DNA from: Paludibacteraceae bacterium
GTDB taxonomy: Bacteria > Bacteroidota > Bacteroidia > Bacteroidales > Paludibacteraceae
Assembly: GCA_017446585.1 (NCBI GenBank)
Contig: JAFSQL010000013.1
Location: 62,001-126,000, forward strand
Direction of reading: 5' to 3'
DNA length: 64,000 nucleotides
Under the pieces are notes generated by a model. The model saw nothing but the letters and a program-made list of their open reading frames with translations. It was not told the origin of the DNA and did no database searches. Made by a program: the position numbers and the translations under genes. Positions 7,436 through 15,778 of the stretch are shown here, piece by piece (the first letter of the stretch is position 1; each line of letters begins with the position of its first letter).

Positions 7436-9358
7436 ATGAAGTTCGACCTGAAGAAATTTAACCCCAAATACTCCTTCAGCATGCGCATCAGCATTGCCGT
7501 GCTGCTCATCACCTCCGCACTCCTGCTCGTTATCGGTGGCATCGGATTCGAACTCTCCAGAAGAGCCACCATGAACGAGGCGAAACGGCATGCCGAAAGC
7601 GAACTCGGGCACGCCAACGCCGAAATCGAAAAGATTCTGGTCTCCGTCGCTTCCACGGTCGATGCCATGCGCTTTGCCGTGCTGCACAGCATCAACCATC
7701 CTGACACGATGTATCACATAGCCTGCGATGTGCTGCGCAGCAATCCGAACATCGTCAGCAGCACGATTGCTTTTGAACCTAATTATTTTCCGAAGAAGGG
7801 ATACTTCTACGCTCCCACGATGATGTGGAGTGCCGACACGCTTCGTCGCAAGCAGTTGGGAACTGCCGATTATCGTTATCATCAGATGGAGTGGTATCGG
7901 GTGCCGAAAGAGACGAAAATGTCATATTGGTGCGAACCGTACTATGACAAGGGCGGCAACGACTATCTGGAAGTCACCTACTCATCTCCCATCGAACTGA
8001 ACGGTCAGGTCATAGGCATCATCACCGCTGATGTGACGCTTGAGCGGCTCACGGATATCGTGAATAGGATCAAGGTTTATCCCAACTCCTACAATTTCAT
8101 GTTGAGCCGCACCGGCACTTACATCACGCATCCTCAAAAGGAGAGGATCATGTCGCAAACGTTCTTTACCGCAAATAAGGCTTTTGAAGACACTTTGGTT
8201 CATCGTATCGGAATCGAGATGGTTGAAGGCAAGAGCGGCAGTGCCGAAATCAATCATGATAAAGAGAGTTACTATGTCTTCTATGAGCCGCTGGGACAGA
8301 TAGGCTGGAGCACGGCGATTGTCTGCTCGGAAGACGACATCTTTGCCGACGCTCACAAATTGGGTCGCGCCCTCAACCTCGTTTTGGTGTTGGGGCTGTT
8401 GTTGCTCGTCTTCACCTGCTACAAGACCGTTCGCCACTTCTGCGCCCCGCTACGCGAGTTCTCGAAGGCGGCGCAAAATGTTTCGAAAGGCAACTTCGAG
8501 ACACGAATACCGAAACCCAAGGCGCAGGACGAATTGCGTAACTTGCGTGACTCGTTGGTCAACATGCAGAAGTCCTTGGTCACCTATGTTGACCAGTTGC
8601 AGACCATCACAGCCAGCAAGGAGCGCATTGAAAGCGAATTGCGCATCGCCCATCAGATACAGATGTATATGATTCCGCGTATTTTCCCGCCTTTCCCTGA
8701 GCGAACGGAGATTGACATCTACGCCACCTTGCAACCAGCGAAGGAAGTCGGTGGCGACTTCTATGATTTTCAGATAGAGGACGATCATCTCTACTTCATT
8801 ATTGGCGACGTGGCGGGGAAAGGTGTTCCAGCATCATTGGTCATGGCGGTTTCGCGCACCTTGTTCCGAATCATCGCCCCGCGCGAGAGAGAGGTTGAAA
8901 AAATTGCCGAGGCGTTGAATGACGCCATGGTGGACGGCAACGAGTCCGCCTTGTTCGTCACGCTATTTATTGGTGACCTTGACTTGAAAACGGGTTACCT
9001 TGAGTACTGCAATGCGGGACATAACCCACCCGTGTTGCGGCTTGGAGGGCATGATGATGCCGAGTATTTGCGTGTTGTTCCTAATTTGCCTATCGGAGCG
9101 TTGAAGGGCATGAAATTCCAAAAAGAGTTCCTGCAACTGACGGAGAAATCCATGTTGTTTTTATACACTGACGGACTTACTGAGGCGGAAAATGCAAAGC
9201 AGGAACAATATGGCGAAGAGCGATTGATGAAATATGTCCGAGAGAAAGATGCTGACGCGGAAACAATTGTCAAAGGCATGTTGGACGAAGTGAAGGAACA
9301 CGTAAACGGGTCGGAACAGAGCGACGACCTCACCATGCTCGTCATTCGTTATTTATGA
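7436..9358 (+). CDS. Membrane RsbU/SpoIIE-type serine phosphatase with extracellular sensor and HAMP domain
   Basis: A 640-residue signalling protein. Transmembrane helices are at about 18-40 and 312-330. Between them is a large periplasmic region that looks like a double Cache sensor. A HAMP-like linker (about 331-385) and a coiled segment follow, then a PP2C-type SpoIIE phosphatase domain (about 405-640) with EVGGDFYDF (437-445), GDVAGKGVPA (457-466), a YTDGLTEA motif and SDDLTM near the end. Such enzymes dephosphorylate an STAS anti-anti-sigma protein in response to a signal. A matching STAS protein and kinase are encoded at 11182-11964. Its stop overlaps the next gene by four bases (ATGA), indicating translational coupling with the alarmone-synthetase gene. 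Confidence 0.9.
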   Translation: MKFDLKKFNPKYSFSMRISIAVLLITSALLLVIGGIGFELSRRATMNEAKRHAESELGHANAEIEKILVSVASTVDAMRFAVLHSINHPDTMYHIACDVLRSNPNIVSSTIAFEPNYFPKKGYFYAPTMMWSADTLRRKQLGTADYRYHQMEWYRVPKETKMSYWCEPYYDKGGNDYLEVTYSSPIELNGQVIGIITADVTLERLTDIVNRIKVYPNSYNFMLSRTGTYITHPQKERIMSQTFFTANKAFEDTLVHRIGIEMVEGKSGSAEINHDKESYYVFYEPLGQIGWSTAIVCSEDDIFADAHKLGRALNLVLVLGLLLLVFTCYKTVRHFCAPLREFSKAAQNVSKGNFETRIPKPKAQDELRNLRDSLVNMQKSLVTYVDQLQTITASKERIESELRIAHQIQMYMIPRIFPPFPERTEIDIYATLQPAKEVGGDFYDFQIEDDHLYFIIGDVAGKGVPASLVMAVSRTLFRIIAPREREVEKIAEALNDAMVDGNESALFVTLFIGDLDLKTGYLEYCNAGHNPPVLRLGGHDDAEYLRVVPNLPIGALKGMKFQKEFLQLTEKSMLFLYTDGLTEAENAKQEQYGEERLMKYVREKDADAETIVKGMLDEVKEHVNGSEQSDDLTMLVIRYL

Positions 9359-10473
9359 AAGGGAAAAATAATCAAAACAACACGATGGAAGATATAAGCT
9401 TGGACATGCGATGCCAGATGATGCTTGCCGATTATGAGCAGCGCAGGCCGTCGTATGAAAAGTTGCTTGATGCGATAAAAGCGTTGCTTAAGCAATATCT
9501 CGGACACGAAGGAGGTGAACTCACGCTCGTCAGCGGGCGGGTGAAAAAGGTCAAAAGCCTTGCTGGTAAACTTGCGCTGAAAGGACAGAAATATTCCTCA
9601 ATCGAGGATATTACTGATTTGGTCGGTCTTAGGATAGTGATGCTCTATAATGACGGAGTGGAAAAAGCATCGTCTATTGTCGAAAAGAATTTTGACATCG
9701 ATTGGGAAAACACTGTTGACAAGCGGAAAACGCATGACGTCCAAAGTTTCGGTTATAACTCCGTCCATTACATTTGCCGACTGACGGACAAGATGGCAAA
9801 AGAAAACGGACTTGAAGAACTAAAAAATGTAAGATTCGAGATTCAGATACGCTCCACGCTCCAACATGTTTGGGCGGCGGTTGAACACGACATTGGCTAC
9901 AAGAGCGACATAGACGTTCCTTCGGAATATGTGCGCAGTTTCGGTCGATTGGCGGGAATGCTCGAACTGATAGACGAAGAGTTCAGTCGCATACGCATGT
10001 CGGTCAATGAATATCGTCATCGTATGGAAGAATTGCTCAAACAAGGCAAAACGGACAAAATCGAACTCACCATGGACTCGTTCAAGAGTTTCCTTCGTCT
10101 GGAACCATTCAAGAAACTCAATGAACGCATTGCCGCTGTCAACCATGCTGAAATCTTTGACACTTCGCTTCTGCCATATTGCACCATCTTGAAGCAATTG
10201 GGCATGAAGACATTGGATGACGTGGAACGATTGGTCAAAGAAAGATTTGATGACGCATTCCACTTGGCACGTTACCAGATTGGCAATACAGACCTTGACA
10301 TCATTACCTCTGCCGTTGGCATCCAAAATCTATGTATCGCCTATTTGCTCCGTAAGGGATGCGGAAAATTGGCGTTGAAAAGGCTGCTTGACTACCTTTA
10401 TGGAGAAAATGAATATAATGACAGCCAAGCGGAAAACCTATTGAATACAGCAAAACAATTAGGATTACAATAA
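9355..10473 (+). CDS. RelA/SpoT-domain protein, putative (p)ppGpp synthetase
   Basis: A 372-residue protein with one RelA/SpoT nucleotidyltransferase domain (about 30-190) and a roughly 180-residue C-terminal helical extension of unknown role. Core motifs look intact: GRVKKVKSLAGK (61-72), DLVGLR (88-93), GYNSVHY (133-139), EIQIRS (162-167) and EHDIGYK (177-183). There is no HD, TGS or ACT domain, so it is a small alarmone synthetase of the longer kind. It should transfer pyrophosphate from ATP to GDP/GTP; toxic relatives instead modify tRNA or make ppApp, which cannot be excluded. It is translationally coupled to the RsbU-like gene and lies near a possible hydrolase. Confidence 0.85.
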   Translation: MKGKNNQNNTMEDISLDMRCQMMLADYEQRRPSYEKLLDAIKALLKQYLGHEGGELTLVSGRVKKVKSLAGKLALKGQKYSSIEDITDLVGLRIVMLYNDGVEKASSIVEKNFDIDWENTVDKRKTHDVQSFGYNSVHYICRLTDKMAKENGLEELKNVRFEIQIRSTLQHVWAAVEHDIGYKSDIDVPSEYVRSFGRLAGMLELIDEEFSRIRMSVNEYRHRMEELLKQGKTDKIELTMDSFKSFLRLEPFKKLNERIAAVNHAEIFDTSLLPYCTILKQLGMKTLDDVERLVKERFDDAFHLARYQIGNTDLDIITSAVGIQNLCIAYLLRKGCGKLALKRLLDYLYGENEYNDSQAENLLNTAKQLGLQ

Positions 10474-10474
10474 T

Positions 10475-10482
10475 TATATTTG
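10475..10482 (+). promoter_or_regulatory. -7 element ahead of the cytidylate-kinase-like gene
   Basis: TATATTTG immediately follows the synthetase stop codon and lies 22 bases before the ATG at 10505. It suggests that the last three genes of the cluster can also be transcribed separately. Confidence 0.5.
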
Positions 10483-10504
10483 CAAAAATAAAAACAGAAA
10501 TATC

Positions 10505-11137
10505 ATGGATAAAAAAGCGAATTTTGTCGTCACCATAAACAGGGAAGCGGGAACGGGAGGAAGACGCATCGGTGCCAAGGTGGCTGAACATTTAGGAGTA
10601 CGTTATTTTGACAAGGCTGTCACTGAACAACTCACACAGTATTTCAATCTGTCAAAGGAGGAGATAGAAAAGCACAAAGCCGAAAAGAGTTGGTGGATGA
10701 AACTTTTGCATAGTTTCTTGTCCACAGAGGAAATGACAGCCCCGTTGGATGTCATTCCACCTTCTCCAACACCAGAAAACATGTATAGCATTGAGGAAGA
10801 AACGCTGATGGAATTGGCGAAGAACGAATCGTGTGTCATTGCGGGAAGAAGTTCCGCATACGTGTTCAGAGACTATCCGAATGCAGTCAAGGTCCTCATC
10901 ACAAGCACTAAGGAGAAACGTGTGGAACGCATCATGGAAAAACAGGGCAAATCACGCGAGGAAGCCATCAAACTCATTGAAGAATTAGACGAGGGAAGAG
11001 AGTCCTTCGTAAAAAAAGTTACTTCATTGAGTCGCTATGACGCACGTCTGTATGACTTGGTCATTAACGTGACTAACATGACCGAAGATGAGGCTGCTGA
11101 ATTCATCATCCGATACATTGACTGCAACGCAAAGTAG
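10505..11137 (+). CDS. Cytidylate-kinase-like P-loop protein
   Basis: A 210-residue P-loop kinase-like protein of the cytidylate kinase-like family (Cytidylate_kin2). The nucleotide-binding loop is NREAGTGGRRIG (about 12-23), and a later arginine-rich LID-like part reads TSTKEKRVERIMEKQGKSREEA. Most of the first strand-loop-helix resembles Cmk, but the CMP-binding insert is not recognisable, and Bacteroidota normally have a separate cmk, so the substrate is unknown. The position between the alarmone synthetase and the RsbW/RsbV pair hints at a signalling or nucleotide-control role, which is inference. Confidence 0.75.
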   Translation: MDKKANFVVTINREAGTGGRRIGAKVAEHLGVRYFDKAVTEQLTQYFNLSKEEIEKHKAEKSWWMKLLHSFLSTEEMTAPLDVIPPSPTPENMYSIEEETLMELAKNESCVIAGRSSAYVFRDYPNAVKVLITSTKEKRVERIMEKQGKSREEAIKLIEELDEGRESFVKKVTSLSRYDARLYDLVINVTNMTEDEAAEFIIRYIDCNAK

Positions 11138-11181
11138 AGTTTCGTCGGAATTGTTTTACTAATTGTCAAGGAAAAACAATC

Positions 11182-11607
11182 ATGAAATACGAACTAAAAA
11201 TAAAAAACAAGGTGGATGAATTGTCAAAGTTGCCACCTTTTGTCAATAAGGTGTGTGGAGACATGAATTTGGGTGAAGAGATGACGATGAACCTCAATCT
11301 TGTTCTTGAGGAGGCGGTTAGCAACGTGGTGCTCTATGCCTATCCGAAAGGGAGCGAGGACGATGATATTGACATTTCAGCCACTACTTCAGACAAGTCC
11401 ATCGTGTTCGTGATTACGGACCGAGGTGTCGCTTTTGACCCATTGCAAGTAGGACAAGTCGATACGACACTTCCTGCCGACGACAGGCAAATCGGTGGAT
11501 TAGGTATCTTTATCATTAAAAATATCATGAACGAATTGGAGTATCAACGCGTGGAAGGAAAGAATGTTTTTATCTTGAAAAAAGTGATCCAATCGGAAAA
11601 GAACTAA
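11182..11607 (+). CDS. RsbW-like serine kinase (anti-sigma factor family ATPase)
   Basis: A 141-residue GHKL ATPase. The N box is LEEAVSNVVLYAY (43-55, with E44 and N48), the G1 box DRGVAFDP (80-87) and the G2 box GGLGIFIIK (105-113), all intact. RsbW/SpoIIAB-type proteins bind a regulatory target and phosphorylate an STAS antagonist on serine. The antagonist candidate begins 48 bases downstream. No SigB-type sigma factor is encoded in the window, so the protein it restrains is unknown. It lies in the same run as the RsbU-type phosphatase, completing a partner-switching set. Confidence 0.88.
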   Translation: MKYELKIKNKVDELSKLPPFVNKVCGDMNLGEEMTMNLNLVLEEAVSNVVLYAYPKGSEDDDIDISATTSDKSIVFVITDRGVAFDPLQVGQVDTTLPADDRQIGGLGIFIIKNIMNELEYQRVEGKNVFILKKVIQSEKN

Positions 11608-11655
11608 TTGAACGAATCAGACAAGGACAAAAAAGAAAAAAGACAATTGAATAAT

Positions 11656-11964
11656 ATGGAACTGGAAATTATTGAAGAAGAGGAAAGAACAATTGTAAAC
11701 CTTCCTGAACGTATTGACACGGTGAATGCCCAAGATTTTGAGCAATCAATCGTATCAGTGCTCGAAAAATCTGAAGGTGAGGTTGTCTATGACGCGCGGA
11801 ATATGAACTATATCAGCAGCAGCGGCTTGCGTGTCATGTTGAAATCGTTACAGACGCTGCAGTCAAAAAAGGTAAGGTTTTCGATAGCGAATATGATACC
11901 TTCCGTGAAACATGTGTTTGACATGACTGGTTTTTCGAACATCATTCCGATAACGAGCAAATAA
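11656..11964 (+). CDS. STAS-domain anti-sigma factor antagonist (RsbV-like)
   Basis: A 102-residue single STAS domain. The conserved phospho-site loop reads YISSSGLRVML (52-62). By alignment with SpoIIAA the serine at position 55 is the expected site for phosphorylation by the RsbW-like kinase and dephosphorylation by the RsbU-like enzyme. The frame can be extended to a TTG at 11608 directly after the kinase stop, but that extension is a charged Lys/Asp-rich stretch with no family similarity, so the ATG at 11656 is chosen. It is the last gene of the cluster, and a strong hairpin follows at 11995. Confidence 0.88.
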   Translation: MELEIIEEEERTIVNLPERIDTVNAQDFEQSIVSVLEKSEGEVVYDARNMNYISSSGLRVMLKSLQTLQSKKVRFSIANMIPSVKHVFDMTGFSNIIPITSK

Positions 11965-11994
11965 AATTGTTAGTGAAATTGTAGAGGAAATGAC

Positions 11995-12028
11995 AAAGGT
12001 CTCGGAACCATTTGAATCCGAGACCTTT
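11995..12028. terminator. Bidirectional terminator between the STAS gene and glnN
   Basis: A 12-bp perfect stem (11995-12006 with 12017-12028) and a 10-base loop, flanked by T runs on both strands, lies between convergent genes. Confidence 0.8.
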
Positions 12029-12052
12029 TGCTTTCTGGTGTCTAATGGAATC

Positions 12053-14251
12053 CTATCGGATGAACAGGAGTTCCCGATATTTAGGCAGCGGCCACATCTC
12101 GTTGTCAACGATAAACTCCAGTCGGTCAATAGGCTTCCTGATTTTGTCGAAGTAAGGCTCAACCTCATCGTGAAACGCATTGGCCATATCCTTTTGGTTT
12201 TCTATTGCCAATGCCTTTTCGCGTGCCGCAACCATTTTCTGAACATTGCGTTTTACCTCGCTGATGCAGGTTGCTATCTCTTCAATCTCATCAATGCTTT
12301 CTTTTCCAATCTTGTCAACCTTCTCGGCAGAAAGCACTTGTTTGAGTTTCGCGATGCTGTCAATGAGCATGTCTTGGTAGCGCAAAGCGACAGGAATGAT
12401 GTGGTTGAGTGCCATGTTGCCCAACACGCGGCTTTCGATGGCAATCTTCTTTGAGTAAGTCTCGTATTTTATTTCGTTGCGAGCGGTCAACTCCAATTGG
12501 CTCATCACGTTCATGCGTTCAAACATTTCCACGCTCTTTTGGTTTGTGTAGGCGTCGTAGAGTTTAGGGCACGATTTTTCGCAATCAAGACCTCTGCGTT
12601 TGGCTTCTTCTTCCCATTCCTTACTGTAGCCGTTGCCGTCAAAGCAAACGGGTTTGCAAATCTTGATATATTCTTTCAGCACTTGGAAGATGGCGTTTTC
12701 CTTCTTCTCGCCCGCCTTGATTTTGTTATCGACATCTTGTTTGAATTGCGTCAATTGGTCGGCCATGGCGGTGTTCAGGACGATGAGTGCCGGAGAGCAG
12801 TTGGCGGAAGAGCCGACAGCGCGGAACTCAAATCGGTTGCCAGTGAAAGCGAAAGGCGAAGTACGGTTACGATCCGTGTTGTCTTGCATGAGATCCGGGA
12901 TGTGGGCGATGCCCAATTTCAGGGCGTGTTTTGCGTCCAGGACAATGTCATGCTTCGTGTCGCTGTGTTCAATCTTGTCAAGAATGTTTCCGATTTGGGA
13001 ACCAAGGAACGCGGAGATGATGGCAGGAGGCGCCTCGTTCGCTCCTAATCGATGCGCGTTGGTGGCGGTCAGAATGGATGCTTTCAGCAATCGACCGTGT
13101 TTGTATGCCATCATGAGCGCATTGACGATAAAGGTGATGAATTGTAAGTTCTCCTTTGGAGTTTTGCCCGGGGTGAAGAGCCCGACACCGGTGTCTGTCC
13201 CGAGCGACCAATTGCAATGTTTTCCACTGCCGTTGATGCCAGCAAAAGGCTTTTCGTGCAGGAGGAGTCTGAAACCGTGTTTCATGGCAAGGGTCTCCAT
13301 GATGTTCATGATGATGAGGTTTTGGTCCACAGCCACATTCATTTCGCTATAGATAGGGGCGAGTTCGAATTGGTTTGGCGCCACCTCGTTGTGACATGTT
13401 TTGAGAGGAATGCCGTATTTGTAGCCTTCGTATTCCAAATCTTCCATATAGGCAGCCACTCGACCAGGTATCGCTCCGAAATAGTGATCTTCGAGTTGTT
13501 GCAGTTTGGCGCTTTCGTGTCCGATGAGCGTTCGTCCTGTCAGCACAAGGTCCGGACGCGTCGCGAACAAACCTTCATCAACAAGGAAATATTCCTGCTC
13601 CCATCCGAGGTAAGCGTAAACCTTTTTGACACGTGTGTCGAAGTAGTTGCATACGGCGGTTGCCGCTTTGTTAACCGAAGCGATGGATTTCAACAAAGGT
13701 GCTTTGTAGTCGAGAGCCTCTCCCTTGTAAGAGATGAAGACAGTAGGGATGCAAAGCGTGTTGCCCTTGACGAAAGCAGGCGAAGCGGGATCCCACCCCG
13801 TGTAGCCGCGCGCCTCGAAAGTGGATCGAATGCCACCACTTGGAAAGGAGGACGCGTCGGGCTCCGCTTGCACGAGAAGTTTCCCTGTGAATTCTTCGAT
13901 GATGTCGCCTCCGGGTGCGCTCTCGTATTCAATGAAGGAGTCGTGTTTTTCTGCCGTTCCGCCAGTAAGGGGTTGGAACCAGTGGGTGTAGTGCGTGGCT
14001 CCGAGTTCCATTGCCCAGCGTTTCATGCCTGCAGCAACTTGGTCAGCCACTTGCAAGGTGAGATTCTCGCCCTTGTCAATGACATTCTTCAAGGCGCGAT
14101 AAGTGTCCTTTGAAAGGTATTTGGACATGGCGGCATCGTTGAAGACGTATTTGCCGTAGTATTCGGAAGTGAATTTCCCCGGGCTAACGGGAACGCGCGG
14201 TTGCTTTTTGAAAGCCTCTTCGACCGCATTGAATCGTAAAGTGCTTGACAT
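12053..14251 (-). CDS. glnN: Glutamine synthetase type III
   Basis: A 732-residue GSIII, the large dodecameric form common in Bacteroidota, making glutamine from glutamate, ammonia and ATP. Visible motifs are the metal-binding GWEQEYF (216-222), HNEVAPNQFE (287-296) and the ATP-site NGSGKHCNW (340-348), with a long C-terminal region specific to type III. The length is typical and no adenylylation motif is expected for this class. It is monocistronic: a terminator lies upstream at 14337 and a promoter-like element at 14279. The GltD-like gene upstream on the same strand suggests a shared ammonium-assimilation neighbourhood. Confidence 0.97.
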   Translation of the reverse strand: MSSTLRFNAVEEAFKKQPRVPVSPGKFTSEYYGKYVFNDAAMSKYLSKDTYRALKNVIDKGENLTLQVADQVAAGMKRWAMELGATHYTHWFQPLTGGTAEKHDSFIEYESAPGGDIIEEFTGKLLVQAEPDASSFPSGGIRSTFEARGYTGWDPASPAFVKGNTLCIPTVFISYKGEALDYKAPLLKSIASVNKAATAVCNYFDTRVKKVYAYLGWEQEYFLVDEGLFATRPDLVLTGRTLIGHESAKLQQLEDHYFGAIPGRVAAYMEDLEYEGYKYGIPLKTCHNEVAPNQFELAPIYSEMNVAVDQNLIIMNIMETLAMKHGFRLLLHEKPFAGINGSGKHCNWSLGTDTGVGLFTPGKTPKENLQFITFIVNALMMAYKHGRLLKASILTATNAHRLGANEAPPAIISAFLGSQIGNILDKIEHSDTKHDIVLDAKHALKLGIAHIPDLMQDNTDRNRTSPFAFTGNRFEFRAVGSSANCSPALIVLNTAMADQLTQFKQDVDNKIKAGEKKENAIFQVLKEYIKICKPVCFDGNGYSKEWEEEAKRRGLDCEKSCPKLYDAYTNQKSVEMFERMNVMSQLELTARNEIKYETYSKKIAIESRVLGNMALNHIIPVALRYQDMLIDSIAKLKQVLSAEKVDKIGKESIDEIEEIATCISEVKRNVQKMVAAREKALAIENQKDMANAFHDEVEPYFDKIRKPIDRLEFIVDNEMWPLPKYRELLFIR

Positions 14252-14278
14252 GTGTAGTGATTTTGTTTTCGATTGTTA

Positions 14279-14286
14279 CAAAGGTA
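14279..14286 (-). promoter_or_regulatory. -7 element for glnN
   Basis: CAAAGGTA on the plus strand is TACCTTTG on the minus strand, 28 bases upstream of the start codon and downstream of the preceding terminator. Confidence 0.55.
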
Positions 14287-14336
14287 TTATTTTTATAAAA
14301 AGTGATGGTATTGCATAGTAAAAAAATGAGTTAAAA

Positions 14337-14370
14337 AACAAAATTGCCACCTATTGGTGGCAATTTTGTT
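14337..14370 (-). terminator. Terminator after the GltD-like gene
   Basis: A perfect 14-bp stem (14337-14350 with 14357-14370) and a 6-base loop, with T-rich sequence following on the minus strand, separate the GltD-like gene from glnN. Confidence 0.8.
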
Positions 14371-14396
14371 ATGAAAGAATTAAAATGGATGGAATG

Positions 14397-15707
14397 TTAA
14401 TCTTCGAGAAGATGCTTTGCATCGACATATTGCGCGATGCCTTGTGCGACCTCCTTTGCGTCGCGCATGGCGAGAACGACTGTTTGTGGCGTGTGAACAA
14501 CGTCGCCGCCGGCAAAGACGCCATGGCGCGTGGTCATGCCATAAGGTCGTTCCTTGGTGATGACGTAACCAAGGTCATTGACTTCAATGCCACTGGTGGA
14601 TGCGACGATGACGTTGGCAGGTTTGCTGCCGACGGCAAAGAGCATTTTGTTGACAGGAACAATGACTTCGCCTTCAGGCTTTTGAACTTTGGCAGCCGTG
14701 AGAATACCGTTGCTTGACAGGAATGCGGTGACGTTGGAATTCCAAGAGAATTGGACGTTTTCGGCAACGGCTTCGTTGTATTCAGATTGATTGGCGGTAA
14801 TATCTTCACGTGTCTTGTGGTAGAAAACCGTAACGCTTTTAGCTCCCATGCGCATGGCTGTTCGGGCGGCATCCATGGCGACATTGCCCGCCCCGATGAC
14901 CCCGACGATGTCGCCCGCTTTGACAGGAACTTCATCAAGTGACACATTTTGGTTGTTGTAGAGGCTGACCATGCGGAGGAAATAGGATGATTGCACGACA
15001 CCTTTCGCTTCCTTGCCAGGCAAGTCAAGAGTTTTGGGAACTGCCGTTCCACTACCGATGAAAACGGCATCAAAACCACGGTTGAACATATCGTCAACCG
15101 TGACATCCTTGCCGATGGCGCAGTTTGTGATAAAGGTCACGCCAAGTGCTTCTATTTTATCAACTTCATGTTGAACGACATCTTTCGGCAGTCGGTAGCC
15201 CGGGATTCCGTAGAGGAGCACGCCGCCCAATTGTGCTTCCTTCTCGTAGATGACGACGTTGAAACCCATGCGAGCCAAGTCGCCCGCCACGGTGAGACCT
15301 GCGGGTCCGGAGCCGATGACCGCTACTTTGCCTCGTGTTTTTGCTGTGATTTTTTCGTGAAAGAGTCCTGTTGAGCCGTCGAAATCGGCAGCGAAGCGTT
15401 CGAGTTTGCCGACGCGGATAGGGGTTCCTTTCTTATTCAAGACGCAGTGCCCTTCGCATTGTTTCTCGTGTGGACAAACACGTCCGCAAATGGCGGGCAG
15501 GTTGCTCTTGTTGTTGATTATTTCAATGGCGTTTCCGAAGTTACCCATTGAAATTTCATGGATGAAATCGGGAATGTCATTTTCGATAGGGCAACCTTTT
15601 TTACATTGCGGAACTTTGCAATGCAAGCATCGTTTGGCTTCGTTGATGGCTTCGGTAATGGAATAGCCTTCTTCCGCTTCTTGAAAACGTTTGGTGTTTT
15701 TGTCCAT
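14397..15707 (-). CDS. GltD-like NAD(P)-dependent oxidoreductase (glutamate synthase small-subunit family)
   Basis: A 436-residue flavoprotein. The N terminus carries cysteines for two 4Fe-4S clusters (CLHCKVPQC...CP, then CGRVCPHEKQCEGHC). An FAD loop VIGSGPAG and an NAD(P) loop VIGAGNVAMDAA follow, with a C-terminal FAGGDVV. This is the architecture of the glutamate synthase small subunit and of related electron-transfer proteins. The large subunit GltB is not adjacent, so it may act with a distant GltB, as a homotetrameric GltA-type enzyme, or with another partner. The frame also allows a GTG start at 15713; the ATG at 15707 is used here. An imperfect -7 element (GAAAGTTA, plus strand) lies at 15732. 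Confidence 0.85.
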   Translation of the reverse strand: MDKNTKRFQEAEEGYSITEAINEAKRCLHCKVPQCKKGCPIENDIPDFIHEISMGNFGNAIEIINNKSNLPAICGRVCPHEKQCEGHCVLNKKGTPIRVGKLERFAADFDGSTGLFHEKITAKTRGKVAVIGSGPAGLTVAGDLARMGFNVVIYEKEAQLGGVLLYGIPGYRLPKDVVQHEVDKIEALGVTFITNCAIGKDVTVDDMFNRGFDAVFIGSGTAVPKTLDLPGKEAKGVVQSSYFLRMVSLYNNQNVSLDEVPVKAGDIVGVIGAGNVAMDAARTAMRMGAKSVTVFYHKTREDITANQSEYNEAVAENVQFSWNSNVTAFLSSNGILTAAKVQKPEGEVIVPVNKMLFAVGSKPANVIVASTSGIEVNDLGYVITKERPYGMTTRHGVFAGGDVVHTPQTVVLAMRDAKEVAQGIAQYVDAKHLLED

Positions 15708-15778
15708 GGGCACAATGATTTAATTGTCCCCGAAAGTTAACCAAAAAAAGTGAGAAAAGGTGATTAGAAAGGGAAAAA

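Noticed and set aside
9355..10473. Naming the synthetase a toxic small alarmone synthetase
   Set aside because: The HD gene is nearby, but an intact phosphatase gene separates them, and the motifs are those of ordinary synthetases. Toxicity cannot be read from the sequence.
13217..14113. A 298-codon plus-strand frame opposite glnN
   Set aside because: It lies antisense to an intact, well-conserved gene and has no recognisable motif. Long antisense frames are expected from the codon bias here.
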